Positions 24,850 to 34,393 are shown, counted from the first letter of the stretch. The stretch: 64,000 nucleotides of DNA from Halieaceae bacterium (GCA_902518075.1 CABYEX010000003.1:6693-70692); one strand, 5' to 3'. The notes: generated by a model not told the origin, from the sequence alone. Made by a program: numbers and translations.

Positions 24850-26562
24850 ATGGCTACCAATACCTTACAACTTTTGATGCTTGTGCCGATGCACATAAGC
24901 TTCGAATCGTTTCTTGAACCCCAGCATAACTCGAGAAATTTTAAAAAAGCCAACGGCATTGCTTACAACAGTTTGTCTACAGACCTTCCTTTAGGTCCGA
25001 TTTCTATTTCAGCCTACTTAAAAAAGTTTATCGACGTGAATGTGACGCTCTTAGATTTTAACGCAGAAATAAATGCCATGAGCGAATTTCCATATGGCAG
25101 CTTCCTGGAGTGCTGCGAAGATTTGCTACGCAAGTCAGATGCTTCTCCAGATTTTGTCGGGGTCTCCTCACTATTCAGCCCATCTTTCCATAACTTTTTA
25201 GATTGTGGTCGGGCCGCAAAAGAGGTCTTTCCAAACGCCATAGTTCTAGGTGGCGGCAACATTCCTACCAACAGCTACGACCATATTTACTCAAAATTAA
25301 ATTGTGAGTTCTTTGACGGATTATGCTTTGGAGAGGGCGAGAAACCTATGCTCAATCTCTTGTCTGCAAAGGATCCGATGGATTATTTAGAGTCATCCGA
25401 CTCATGGATCACCAAGTCGAAGTCTTCGGCAAAATTTAAACCAGTGCATGACTATATTGAAGACTTAGATGAGATTCCATTTTTCGATTATGAAATTTGC
25501 GACTTTGAAAAACACGCTTCAAATCAGGTGGCGGCCTCCAGCTTCCATAATGTAGAAGATAAACGCGGTTTCCATGTAATGACCTCTAGAGGGTGCCCTT
25601 ATCTATGTACATTTTGTGCTTCACATAAAACGCATGGACGAAAAATGCGTTACCACTCAATCGAGAGGGTTAGAGAAGATCTGTCAAAGTTAGTTGAAGA
25701 ATACAATGCTGGAACGATCGTTTTTCAGGACGACCACCTGATGGCCGATAAAGACAGAGTTTTGGCTATCCTAGATACCGTTAAAAGTCTTGGGGTTGAG
25801 TCTCTCTATCAAAATGGTCTGACGCTGTATGCTTTGGATAGACCAATGTTGGAGGCATTTTACGATGCGGGCGTGCGCCACCTAGTACTGCCAGTTGAAT
25901 CCGGGAGTGAAAAGGTACTTAAGCACCAGATGCGCAAACCTCTAAAACTCAGAATATCTCAGAGGGTCGCCCAAGATTGTCGGGACCTCGGCATTTATAC
26001 AAACTCCAATGTGATGATTGGCATGCCGGGAGAAACTAAGGAAGATCTAGAAGAGGGACTGAGAAACCTAAGAACTATCCGAACCAATTGGTACAACATT
26101 GCGTGTGCCAGCCCAATAGTGGGTAGCGAGATGCATGATATTGCTCGGGACAAAAATTACATTACGGCGGACACACTGGGGGCGGACTATCGTACGGCTG
26201 TCATAGCTACTGAAGACTTTACCGCAGAATATATTCAAAACTACCAGTACCGAATGAATCTGGATTTAAACTTCGTTAACAATAACGATGTCGCACTCGG
26301 CGAATTTGATACCGCACTACTTGGATTTAAAAATGTCGCCAGGCTAAGACCTGACCATGCTTTTGCTCACTTCTTCGCAGCACTATGCTACGAGAAAATC
26401 TCAGATCATCGTCGTGCTAAAAGTGAACTTGACAAATACTATGCTTATTGCTGCAACGATTTCTGGCTTAAGTGGGTCGATTTTTTTGGCCTGCCAAAAA
26501 CGAAGGCTGATTTTCAAGGTTGGACGGTGTCAGCTAATCAAGTCGAAGTAGCGGTTAGTTAA
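24850..26562 (+). CDS. B12-binding-type radical SAM protein with TPR-like tail
   Basis: The 570-residue protein has an N-terminal cobalamin-binding-like domain (VGVSSLFSPSFHNFLDCGRAAKE, then VLGGGNIP), a radical SAM core with CPYLCTFC (Cys249, 253, 256), VLPVESGSE and MIGMPGETKEDL strands typical of the B12/Elp3-like group, and a C-terminal TPR-like repeat (FDTALLGFKNVARLRPDHAFAHFFAALCYE). The substrate is unknown. It lies 112 bases after the previous radical SAM gene on the same strand. The gap has a small hairpin (24754-24771) and a poor FliA-like sequence (TTAA-N15-GGCGATGA at 24773-24799), so co-transcription is possible but unproven. Confidence 0.83.
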   Translation: MATNTLQLLMLVPMHISFESFLEPQHNSRNFKKANGIAYNSLSTDLPLGPISISAYLKKFIDVNVTLLDFNAEINAMSEFPYGSFLECCEDLLRKSDASPDFVGVSSLFSPSFHNFLDCGRAAKEVFPNAIVLGGGNIPTNSYDHIYSKLNCEFFDGLCFGEGEKPMLNLLSAKDPMDYLESSDSWITKSKSSAKFKPVHDYIEDLDEIPFFDYEICDFEKHASNQVAASSFHNVEDKRGFHVMTSRGCPYLCTFCASHKTHGRKMRYHSIERVREDLSKLVEEYNAGTIVFQDDHLMADKDRVLAILDTVKSLGVESLYQNGLTLYALDRPMLEAFYDAGVRHLVLPVESGSEKVLKHQMRKPLKLRISQRVAQDCRDLGIYTNSNVMIGMPGETKEDLEEGLRNLRTIRTNWYNIACASPIVGSEMHDIARDKNYITADTLGADYRTAVIATEDFTAEYIQNYQYRMNLDLNFVNNNDVALGEFDTALLGFKNVARLRPDHAFAHFFAALCYEKISDHRRAKSELDKYYAYCCNDFWLKWVDFFGLPKTKADFQGWTVSANQVEVAVS

Positions 26563-26685
26563 GAACAGCAACTCCCATAAACCTTTGACATAAGGCGCTA
26601 GCCGGCCAAGTATTAGGTTGACGTTGCTTGAGAGGCAATCTTCTAAGCCTTGTTACTAATTCTCACCTGCGAGATGCATGCCTTA

Positions 26686-27846
26686 TCACGGCTCGTTTAA
26701 CTCCCCATGCTCGCAACTGAATCGCTCATAAGGTATGGCACTCTTCACCTGCACTGCGGGAATAATTTCAGGCGCGTCAAATGATCGGCCAGGACAGAAA
26801 TTGCACGCCGGCAGAAATGGGATATCCCGAGTGTATTTTTTTAAATCGCTTTGCGTGTTAAACACAGACACCGAGTTGGCGTCGTTGCGAGGCACCGCAC
26901 CTAAAGAGTCAGCGTTTGCTGCAAATGGGCACCGGTAAAACCTGTCCTCTACCAAAGTAAAAAGATTTTTCCCGCAGCAGTTGGAGAATAGCTCAGTGAG
27001 TTCGGCATCGCTCCTATTGAATTTCTCTATTCGCCCACTGTCCGTCCAATGCTCAGGTGGATGGACTCTATGAGAGATCTCATTAGCCTCCAGAAAAGCT
27101 GTTGTTTCAGACGTGTTTTTCCCGATTTCCCCATAATCTGTTACCGAAAAGTGTATTTTTTCACCTTGTAGAAGAGTCACGTGTTCTTTTTTCAGAGGCA
27201 CCATACCGTTGGTATAAATCACTATCGAATTTATATTCTCTATCGTATTCAATTCGGAAATAATTTTATAAATATCTTTATTTACAAATGGCTCCCCTCC
27301 GATCACACGGACCTCGTTTATCATATTGCAGCGTTGAGCAAGCGCTTTAATCCCGTTGATAGCGGAATCAGCATCAATATTTTTCGGAGATTCGAAAAAT
27401 TGCATGAGATTCGCACAATCTCTGCACTTCAAAGTGCATTTCTCAGTGATAACGAGGTCGACGCTGCGGATAAAAAGAGCGTCATTATCTAAGTATGATT
27501 CTTGACAGGACTTTACAGTCTTTAGAGAGTAGGCAAGGAAACTATCACTTTCCTCAGTACTGTTCACGAGCGGCAAATCAAAATCAATAAAATGTGACAA
27601 AGGCTTCCAATTCGAAATGCCACATTTGTCCAGTAGAGGTACCACGTCCATGATATCCACTACGGAAACTATAACTTCTGTGGTTTTATCATCAATAGAG
27701 CGAAGAAAGGCCGGCCCATATACCGTTACTTCACGATAGCAGTCACCGTGCTTCTTGATATCCGTATCCACAAAAGCAACTACGTCATCAAATTGATCCG
27801 CGGCCCACTTGCCCGAAATTCCGAATCCGTAAATAACCTTTTTCAT
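26686..27846 (-). CDS. Radical SAM protein with N-terminal Rossmann-like domain
   Basis: The 386-residue protein starts with a nucleotide-binding-like domain (MKKVIYGFGISGKWAADQF, then VVAFVDTD) of about 100 residues. The radical SAM core follows with CTLKCRDC (Cys137, 141, 144) and RVIGGEPFVNKDI. The C-terminus has SPASM-like cysteines (NCCGKN, RFYRCPFA, CNFCPGR). ATG 27846 is chosen over an upstream TTG. It starts 11 bases after the glycosyltransferase stop on the same strand, so the two form one unit. It probably modifies a sugar; no substrate is recognised. Confidence 0.82.
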   Translation of the reverse strand: MKKVIYGFGISGKWAADQFDDVVAFVDTDIKKHGDCYREVTVYGPAFLRSIDDKTTEVIVSVVDIMDVVPLLDKCGISNWKPLSHFIDFDLPLVNSTEESDSFLAYSLKTVKSCQESYLDNDALFIRSVDLVITEKCTLKCRDCANLMQFFESPKNIDADSAINGIKALAQRCNMINEVRVIGGEPFVNKDIYKIISELNTIENINSIVIYTNGMVPLKKEHVTLLQGEKIHFSVTDYGEIGKNTSETTAFLEANEISHRVHPPEHWTDSGRIEKFNRSDAELTELFSNCCGKNLFTLVEDRFYRCPFAANADSLGAVPRNDANSVSVFNTQSDLKKYTRDIPFLPACNFCPGRSFDAPEIIPAVQVKSAIPYERFSCEHGELNEP

Positions 27847-27856
27847 TGCCTGCAAT

Positions 27857-28930
27857 CTAATGCGCTTCCAACCATAGTGAGGTTTCCTTGCGCTCCTCTA
27901 GAAACTTAACGAATAAGACGTAGATACATAGTGCCAGTGCTGCTTTATGTTTTATCAAAAAGCAACTGACCGGCCGTCCACCGGCCTCTCTATGATTGTA
28001 ACAAGCGAATGCGCGTTGAGTGTATCCACTTCGGAGCCTGCGCTTCGTGAATCGAAGAAAAACAAAAAATGAAGAAATGCTGTTCACCATTCTTCCTGCA
28101 CGAATTAGCGAGATAGAAAAATATGCCGAATATAAACCAGCGTAGTTTATTGTTAGGTCAGGCATGCTTGAGTTTGTAAACGCCCGCATAGATCGTAAAG
28201 CCCACATAAATGAAAAAAGACCAGACAGTCCTTTCTTGGGGCGAAAGCTCGCGGTGGTTGACCTTCTCAAAGGTCGTGTGTGGGCATACAAGCAACTATG
28301 TACAAATCGACAACTCCGCTGTGCTTTTAAAAATCTAAAATTAAAATCGACGTCCTCAAAAGTCTCCATACGGTTATTAAACCAAATGTCATTTTCTTTG
28401 ATTACCGACACTTTGAAGAATCGAGACCATGCTGTTGTAAACACGGGGACTCTATTGGGTCTTTGCGCGTATGCACTTATTATTTCTCGAAGGTTTGACG
28501 ATTCGATTTTATTCTCTGCAATCACGTAGTCTTGATATTCGGACAACCGTGAATACTTATCTAATGTTTCGACACTCTCAAAGATATAGAGGTCTTCCCC
28601 AGTGGTCAGAGTTTCCGTTATGTGGGTCGGAAGAAAATGGTCATCTGCATCTAAAAAAGTTAAGTAGTCGTAACTTTCTGTAGCCACCCAAGATAGAGCC
28701 GCATTTCTTGCTGCGGCAGGCCCTTGTCGCGTCTCATGGAAAATTATTTTCTTTACTGACGGATTGATATCGTCTCCCAGTAAGACAGTTCTAGTGTCGT
28801 CTGTCGAGCAGTCGTCCACAACAACTATGTCTAAACGGGTATCTAATAAAGACACCGACTTTATGGCGCGCGCTAGAGTCTTATCGGCGTTAAAACACGC
28901 AATCACCACTGCGATTCGAGTGCCGTCCAT
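27857..28930 (-). CDS. Glycosyltransferase family 2
   Basis: The 357-residue protein has a classic GT2 N-terminus (IAVVIACFNADKTLARAI, VVVDDCSTDDT, GPAAARNAAL) and the DxD motif in LDADDH. The acid/base region appears as METFEDVDF. The C-terminal third is hydrophobic/basic and may contact the membrane. The ATG at 28930 is preferred to an upstream start at 28975. It lies after flagellin 4 and before a radical SAM gene, so a role in glycan assembly on flagellin is plausible, not proven. Confidence 0.85.
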   Translation of the reverse strand: MDGTRIAVVIACFNADKTLARAIKSVSLLDTRLDIVVVDDCSTDDTRTVLLGDDINPSVKKIIFHETRQGPAAARNAALSWVATESYDYLTFLDADDHFLPTHITETLTTGEDLYIFESVETLDKYSRLSEYQDYVIAENKIESSNLREIISAYAQRPNRVPVFTTAWSRFFKVSVIKENDIWFNNRMETFEDVDFNFRFLKAQRSCRFVHSCLYAHTRPLRRSTTASFRPKKGLSGLFSFMWALRSMRAFTNSSMPDLTINYAGLYSAYFSISLIRAGRMVNSISSFFVFLRFTKRRLRSGYTQRAFACYNHREAGGRPVSCFLIKHKAALALCIYVLFVKFLEERKETSLWLEAH

Positions 28931-29128
28931 CAAAAATGAATATCCTTGGTCTCTCCTCGACCAACACTGTCGCACGGAGATACCAGGCCTGAAACCCTTC
29001 TTTGCGAATACTCAGTTTCTGTGCGGGGCGCATTGAAATTCAAAGCATCTTTTTTATGGCACAAGGTTTACTCCAGTCTTTTCATAGTGAGGAGATTCCA
29101 GTATTCACCGACTAAGCTGTTGAAGAAG

Positions 29129-30001
29129 CTATGACTGCAAAAGTTGTAGGACCGTGGAAGGGAGCTGATTCGCCTGCGCAAGCATAGCTGTGCCTGCCTG
29201 CTGAATTATTTGCGTTCGAGCAAGCTCCGATGTCGATTCGGCGTAATCAGTATCCATTATCCGGCTCCGTGTTACCTCCGCATTAGTGACCACATTTGTC
29301 AAATTATCGATGGCATGAACGAGTCTATTTTGAATCGCTCCGAAACTAGCCCGTTGATTGGAAACAGCTGTCATCGCCAAATCGAGTTGACCAATCACAA
29401 CGCTTGCAACTTTCAGACCTGAACCTATTGAAACTGCTGATAGTGTCTTCGACGCCAACGCATTCATCTTGCCGCCCGTCGCGTCCGAGAAATTACCAAA
29501 AGCCACTGTAACTGTCTGAGCAGCATCCATACCGACCTGATACGCAACGGTCGATAGGCCACCAGCTGATGAAGCTCCAGCATTACCGCTCAGAATTGGT
29601 CTTCCATTCCACTCAGTGTTCTCAGAGATTCTGTCAATCTCATGCCTCAGAGCGACGAACTCTGAGTTCAAATATGAACGATCTGAAGCGTCTGTGGTTC
29701 CGCTCCCTGACTGAAGAGCCAATTCTCGCATTCTCTGCAGCATGGCAGTGATTTCATCAAGGGCTCCTTCGGCAGTCTGCACCATACTGACCGCGTCAAA
29801 AGCGTTTCTTATCGATTGATCCAGACCGCGAATCTGTGAGGTCATTCGTGTTGAAATAGCCAAGCCGGCAGCATTATCAGATGCGGAATTAATTTTTTTC
29901 CCCGTCGATAGCTGCTCCATTGCTTTTCCCAGGGCCCGCTCATTTTTGGCTAGCGCCGCTTGTGCAATAGATGCGGCAATATTTGTATTCACAACGGCCA
30001 T
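29129..30001 (-). CDS. Flagellin 4, RpoN-type promoter
   Basis: The 290-residue flagellin has conserved D0/D1 regions (ALGKAMEQLSTGKKINSASDNAAG; NRLVHAIDNLTNV; end PSTVLQLLQS). It is clearly more divergent from flagellins 1-3, which resemble one another, especially at residues 135-215. Its upstream region has a sigma-54 type promoter and no FliA site. This resembles the Vibrio flaA and Shewanella arrangements, where one flagellin is expressed earlier and supports the others; the parallel is inference. I see no strong terminator after it. Confidence 0.96.
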   Translation of the reverse strand: MAVVNTNIAASIAQAALAKNERALGKAMEQLSTGKKINSASDNAAGLAISTRMTSQIRGLDQSIRNAFDAVSMVQTAEGALDEITAMLQRMRELALQSGSGTTDASDRSYLNSEFVALRHEIDRISENTEWNGRPILSGNAGASSAGGLSTVAYQVGMDAAQTVTVAFGNFSDATGGKMNALASKTLSAVSIGSGLKVASVVIGQLDLAMTAVSNQRASFGAIQNRLVHAIDNLTNVVTNAEVTRSRIMDTDYAESTSELARTQIIQQAGTAMLAQANQLPSTVLQLLQS

Positions 30002-30381
30002 GGACCATCTTCCTCTTAAGCGAAAATTAATTTGCTGTATCGTGAGCTATATTCCACAGAGCGCCAGATACGACCATCTATTGCGTATAGGAAGCACAAA
30101 ATGTGCCATTGTTAACGAAAATGAATGTGGACTGCAGGCGGGTTCGTAAAGGAATAAAAGAGCGTATTTTCAGTCAGTTACAATAATTTAGCTATTTTTT
30201 TTGTTTTTTTTAGAAGTTACGTTCATACCCGACAATGTTCAAAGATGTAGGCCGGTCAAACTTGCGGGTTTGCTTTGCCGTACCGGCATTAATTTGCCGT
30301 TTCTTAACCATGGATGCCGCTAGATAGAAGTTCTGATCCTGAAGGCAGGTTCCAAACCTATAACTACAAAACTGAAACAGA
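30002..30381. other. Intergenic region between flagellin 4 and the legionaminic operon end
   Basis: This 380-base gap holds the RpoN promoter (30094-30108) and an AT-rich tract with long T runs (30185-30212). Inverted GCCGGT/ACCGGC elements around 30251-30286 might end the leg operon but do not form a convincing terminator. No gene is seen. Confidence 0.5.
30094..30108 (-). promoter_or_regulatory. RpoN (sigma-54) promoter of flagellin 4
   Basis: On the minus strand it is TGGCAC-N5-GTGC, giving the invariant GG-N10-GC spacing. It lies about 95 bases before the ATG. The site is also a near-palindrome (GCACAAAATGTGC), so a chance match to another regulator is possible. Confidence 0.65.
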
Positions 30382-31077
30382 TTAGTAACCGCAGTCTTGA
30401 AGATATTTGGTCGCGATCATAAGTTCGTCTTGGGTGTCGATATCGACTGACCTTTCCTCAGGCATGACGTAGCCGATAGCCCCTTGTGCAGCGAAAGAAC
30501 CCTTGTCACTTAACCATCCTACCCTCGCTACATACACCGCACCATTGAGCACATAAGCGGCCGGTAGGTCCTGTCGACGCAGAGATGCTTGAGCCGGGAG
30601 TGCGACAAGGCTGTCAAGCCGAGAATCAAAATTTAGTGAGTACATCAAAAATGGATGGTCATTAGCAACTTTTACTGAGACTGCTGCCGGGGCCGCAAGT
30701 TCCATCAAACGTTCTAGGCACTTGTCAATATCTTCTGTTGTTCGAAGCGGGCACGTAGGTTGCAAGACCATTACTAGATCAAACTCTTCAACTCTGCCTA
30801 ACACATCAAAAACGACATCAACTGTTTTTGCATCGTCAGTAGCCAGCTCCGGCGGTCGATCCAGGCAATCTTCACACCCTCGAGCTCGGGCAAGATCTTT
30901 TATACGAGGGTCGTCAGTAGATAAAACAAGTCTGTCAATATATTGGGAGAGATTCGCAGCTTCGATAGTCCACTGAATAAGAGGTTTTCCCGCTACGGGC
31001 ACGATGTTTTTATCGGGAATTCCTTTTGAACCACCGCGGGCTGGAATCACTGCAAGAACGCTCTTCCCTTCGATCAA
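30382..31077 (-). CDS. legF: CMP-legionaminic acid synthetase-like (acylneuraminate cytidylyltransferase)
   Basis: It activates a nonulosonic acid with CTP to the CMP-sugar donor used by glycosyltransferases such as Maf. It has 231 residues, the normal length. The motif IPARGGSKGIPDKNI and the PLRTTEDID motif are present. It is the last gene of the leg operon. Legionaminic specificity is assigned from the operon content, not from this sequence alone. It is the only cytidylyltransferase of this type in the window although there are two NeuB-type synthases. Confidence 0.9.
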   Translation of the reverse strand: MIEGKSVLAVIPARGGSKGIPDKNIVPVAGKPLIQWTIEAANLSQYIDRLVLSTDDPRIKDLARARGCEDCLDRPPELATDDAKTVDVVFDVLGRVEEFDLVMVLQPTCPLRTTEDIDKCLERLMELAAPAAVSVKVANDHPFLMYSLNFDSRLDSLVALPAQASLRRQDLPAAYVLNGAVYVARVGWLSDKGSFAAQGAIGYVMPEERSVDIDTQDELMIATKYLQDCGY

Positions 31078-31110
31078 AATTTGCGCCCTGCTCTCTCAGC
31101 TTGCGATGAT

Positions 31111-32172
31111 TCAAGCAATGGCGGTCTTTAAAGTCGCGGATCGCGCAGTATGAAGATCGTCGGGCCGCCCGACATCAAGCCACGGCTCATACATAGGGTA
31201 CGCGACTACCCGCTCTCCGGCGTTAGCTAGTCGCTCAAAGACAGTTGGCATATCGCAGTACTCGCCCTCATTTAGCCTGTCCAATACTGATGGCGCAAGC
31301 GCATAAACACCTGCGTTTACATGGCTTCGCATTACGGGTTTTTCTGAAAAGCCCGTAATGTCCAAGCCTTCCATTTCCACCACTCCGAACGGATTCGTCC
31401 ATTCATGGAGCTTCACCGCCATAGCTGCCTTTGCATCGTGTAGTCGCAAAAAGTTCAGCACCTCCATGTAATCGATATCTGTTAGCACATCACCATTTGA
31501 TACCACGAAACTTGTCTTAGGAACTGACCTCATCAGACTCAACGCGCCAGCGGTTCCCAGTGGGGTATCCTCTTCAATGTATTCTATGTTGACGCCGAAT
31601 TTCCGGCCGTCCCCAAAAAAATCGCTGATTTTCTGCCCCTGATAATTTATACAAAGTATAAAATTACGGAAGCCTTGGCCTCTTGCTCTCTCTAGAATGT
31701 GCTGCAACATCGGCTTTCCCGCTACTTCGAGCATTGGCTTGGGACAGGAGTCAGTGAATGGACGTAGCCGCTTTCCTAATCCACCTACCATCAATACCAT
31801 CACGTGCTCGTGATCTTCGCTCGGCCCCAGTTCATCCCATAAATAGAGTCCTACCACACGACCTTCAGTATCGACGCTGGGAACCTGAGCAACTTTGTTT
31901 GCTCGCATCAACGCACGTACGGTGATCCACTCGGTTCCCTCAGGAACCACAAGGGGATTACGATTTATGACCTCCGTTATGGAATCTTCCATTGATAAGC
32001 CTTTCAAGAGACCGCGCCGTAAATCACCATCGGTTATCAAACCTGCCAAACCCCCATCATCGGAAGCACAGATACACAATCTTATTGCAACATCGTTAAG
32101 ATTCTGGAAGGCCTCTTTAAAAGAGGCATGTTCCGAAATCACCGCCCTCTGCCAATTAACGGCTTCAATCAT
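31111..32172 (-). CDS. ptmE: CBS-domain nucleotidyltransferase, PtmE-like
   Basis: The 353-residue protein has an N-terminal CBS pair (residues 1-115) fused to a sugar-1-phosphate nucleotidyltransferase (VGGLGKRLRPFTDSCPKPM, NGDVLTDIDY). In Campylobacter the same fusion, PtmE, makes GDP-glucosamine for legionaminic acid. The ATG at 32172 overlaps the legG stop as ATGA and has GGAGGG 7 bases upstream; the ATG at 32178 would be too close to that site. It is the sixth gene of the leg operon. GDP specificity is inferred from that pathway. Confidence 0.9.
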   Translation of the reverse strand: MIEAVNWQRAVISEHASFKEAFQNLNDVAIRLCICASDDGGLAGLITDGDLRRGLLKGLSMEDSITEVINRNPLVVPEGTEWITVRALMRANKVAQVPSVDTEGRVVGLYLWDELGPSEDHEHVMVLMVGGLGKRLRPFTDSCPKPMLEVAGKPMLQHILERARGQGFRNFILCINYQGQKISDFFGDGRKFGVNIEYIEEDTPLGTAGALSLMRSVPKTSFVVSNGDVLTDIDYMEVLNFLRLHDAKAAMAVKLHEWTNPFGVVEMEGLDITGFSEKPVMRSHVNAGVYALAPSVLDRLNEGEYCDMPTVFERLANAGERVVAYPMYEPWLDVGRPDDLHTARSATLKTAIA

Positions 32173-33359
32173 CCACATACCCTCCGAGCCTCAGGTGCAC
32201 TTTTTCCGAGGTCATGAAAAATTTTGTTTTTTTCATCAGCGTGCCATCGCTCAATCACTGAGACAACTGCGGCTGAGGCGCCGCCTTCACCATAGGGATT
32301 TTTCACTCCCGCCCGATTTCTAGCCTTAGTCTCGGGAAGCAAAAGTAAATCGAGCGCCTCTGAAATCGCCCCTCGCTCAGCAACACAGTCAATTACACTC
32401 TCGGCCTTCAATCGGCCGTCTTGTCGGGCACCTATGTTTACCGTACCGACACCAAACGCGGGTGCCTCGATTATGCCTGAGGACGAGTTTCCGACTACGC
32501 CAGAACACAACGCCATAGTCGACAAATATGCAACTTGACCAAGCGAAGTGTGCACGCAAGATCTAGCAGGGTTAGCTGCCACGAAAGAACGGACCATCTC
32601 GAACAACACTCGACCGCCAACATCAGCATTTGGCATGGTGAATATTAGTTGTGCATCAACTACTTTTAAGGCGGACAGCAATTCAGACATTTGTTTCTCA
32701 ACACTACTCACCAATTTACCTGTCTCGGGATGAAAGGTTATTAACAAAACGTTACCTTCCAGGCTCATGCCCAACTGCGTCTGCAGCTCTTCCGGCTCTA
32801 ACAACTCCACGCCCAGCGCTGCATCCACTCCAAAGCCCCCCACACACCAAACTTTATCGGGGTTCTCACCCATCTGAATAACGCGCTGACGATAAATTTC
32901 GGCGGCCGTAAAATGCAGGTCAGCCATTTTTGTTATGCAATGACGCAATGTGTCGTCTAGTGACCCCGAAGTAATCTCGCCACCATGCAAGTGTGCGATT
33001 GGAACACCAGCGATTATCGCGCTCGAGGCCGCCGCAAAAATTTCAAATCTATCGCCCAACAGCAAAACCAGATCTGGTCTTAAATGCTCGTAGGCATCCG
33101 AGAATCCAAGCATCGCCAAGCCGACGGACTTCGAAACCCCAACCTCGGTATCCGAACCCAGGAGCATTTCGACCTTCCAGTCGATTGAGAACCCATCGGA
33201 CTCTATAGTCGACCAGGTTTGTCCGAACTCATTCGCAAGATGCATACCCGTCACAATCACTTGTAACTTGCAAATGGGGGACACTTGTAGCCGCGCCATA
33301 ACACCACGCAGCAAACCGTAATCGGCGCGGGAGCCAGTAACTACGCAAACCTTTTTCAT
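32169..33359 (-). CDS. legG: NDP-sugar hydrolysing 2-epimerase, LegG/NeuC-like
   Basis: The enzyme removes the nucleotide and inverts C-2 of an NDP-2,4-diacetamido sugar, giving the free sugar for LegI. It has 396 residues and the UDP-GlcNAc 2-epimerase fold (CVVTGSRADYGLLRGVM, LLGDRFEIFAAASSA, AHLHGGEITSGSLDD, GNSSSGIIEAP). It begins in an ATGA overlap with legI, so translation is coupled. Confidence 0.93.
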   Translation of the reverse strand: MKKVCVVTGSRADYGLLRGVMARLQVSPICKLQVIVTGMHLANEFGQTWSTIESDGFSIDWKVEMLLGSDTEVGVSKSVGLAMLGFSDAYEHLRPDLVLLLGDRFEIFAAASSAIIAGVPIAHLHGGEITSGSLDDTLRHCITKMADLHFTAAEIYRQRVIQMGENPDKVWCVGGFGVDAALGVELLEPEELQTQLGMSLEGNVLLITFHPETGKLVSSVEKQMSELLSALKVVDAQLIFTMPNADVGGRVLFEMVRSFVAANPARSCVHTSLGQVAYLSTMALCSGVVGNSSSGIIEAPAFGVGTVNIGARQDGRLKAESVIDCVAERGAISEALDLLLLPETKARNRAGVKNPYGEGGASAAVVSVIERWHADEKNKIFHDLGKSAPEARRVCG

Positions 33360-34393
33360 ATCTGAATTTGCTCGTCGGGGGCAAACGATCGAGACGCCTG
33401 TTTACCGATCACTGCGTCCCACAGCATGGGCGAGATCCCACTAGCAGGCCGCTTTACGGTTAGATTTTCCTCGGAAAATAGCTCTCCTTTTCTTATTGCT
33501 TTAGCCGCAACAATCGACTTTCTCACTAGAGGGAGATTCCGCCGCTCGCTTGATGTACATTTTTTCTGTTCGCTACCTAGAGCAAGTTCAATGCGGCGAA
33601 TCCCCTCAACCATTCTTGTGAGTTCAGGTGGCTCAATGCTGGCAGCATGGTCTGGTCCGGATGCCTTTTGGTCCAGGGTAAAGTGTTTTTCAATAACAGC
33701 AGCGCCTAGAGCAGACGCCGCTATCGGAACATCAATACCCTCAGTATGATCTGAATAACCCACTCGCAAGCCAAAAGTATCTCGCATAGTGACCATTGCC
33801 CGCAGGTTCACGTCCTCGATCGGCGCGGGATATTCTGTTGTGCAGTGCAACAGTGTTATTTTATTTTTTGGCAAACCTGCGGCTTCGAGGCAATTAATAG
33901 CGTCCGCAACCTCTGACAAGTCAGCCATACCCGTTGACATAATCACGTCGCAGTTAAAGGTGGCGACTTTTCGTAAGTAAGGAAGGTTAGTAATTTCTCC
34001 CGAGGGAATCTTGACTCTCCGCGCACCCATCTCCATCAAAAGATCCAAACTGCCCAAATCAAAAGCTGTTGAAAAAAATTCAACGCCTCGACGGCCGCAG
34101 TGTTCTTTGAGTTTCGTATGATCTTCTCGGGTAAGTTGAAGCTTCTCTAATAGCCTGAGTTGGCTATTGCCGTCTGGCTCGCAAATGTGACGAGCGCTGA
34201 CCCTTCTCTGATACTGGGCTAGTTCAGCGTCAGTCGTAACTAGGTGCTGTGCTTTAAAGGTTTGAAACTTAACGACATCAGCGCCAGAATCCGCCGCTGC
34301 ATCGATAAGTTGCATAGCCTTTTTCAGATCACCATCGTGATTAACACCCGCCTCAGCAATCACTAGGACTTTATGCGAGATGGGCTTAATCAC
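33356..34393 (-). CDS. legI: N,N'-diacetyllegionaminate synthase-like (NeuB family)
   Basis: It condenses PEP with the free 2,4-diacetamido-tetradeoxy hexose to make legionaminic acid. It has 345 residues: a TIM barrel (IAEAGVNHDGD, VKFQTF, GYSDHTEG, EKHFTLD) plus a C-terminal SAF domain (RKSIVAAKAIRKGE). This is the ordinary NeuB size, in contrast to the cupin fusion at 16.5 kb. The GTG start at 34393 overlaps the end of the acetyltransferase gene. Confidence 0.94.
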   Translation of the reverse strand: MIKPISHKVLVIAEAGVNHDGDLKKAMQLIDAAADSGADVVKFQTFKAQHLVTTDAELAQYQRRVSARHICEPDGNSQLRLLEKLQLTREDHTKLKEHCGRRGVEFFSTAFDLGSLDLLMEMGARRVKIPSGEITNLPYLRKVATFNCDVIMSTGMADLSEVADAINCLEAAGLPKNKITLLHCTTEYPAPIEDVNLRAMVTMRDTFGLRVGYSDHTEGIDVPIAASALGAAVIEKHFTLDQKASGPDHAASIEPPELTRMVEGIRRIELALGSEQKKCTSSERRNLPLVRKSIVAAKAIRKGELFSEENLTVKRPASGISPMLWDAVIGKQASRSFAPDEQIQI

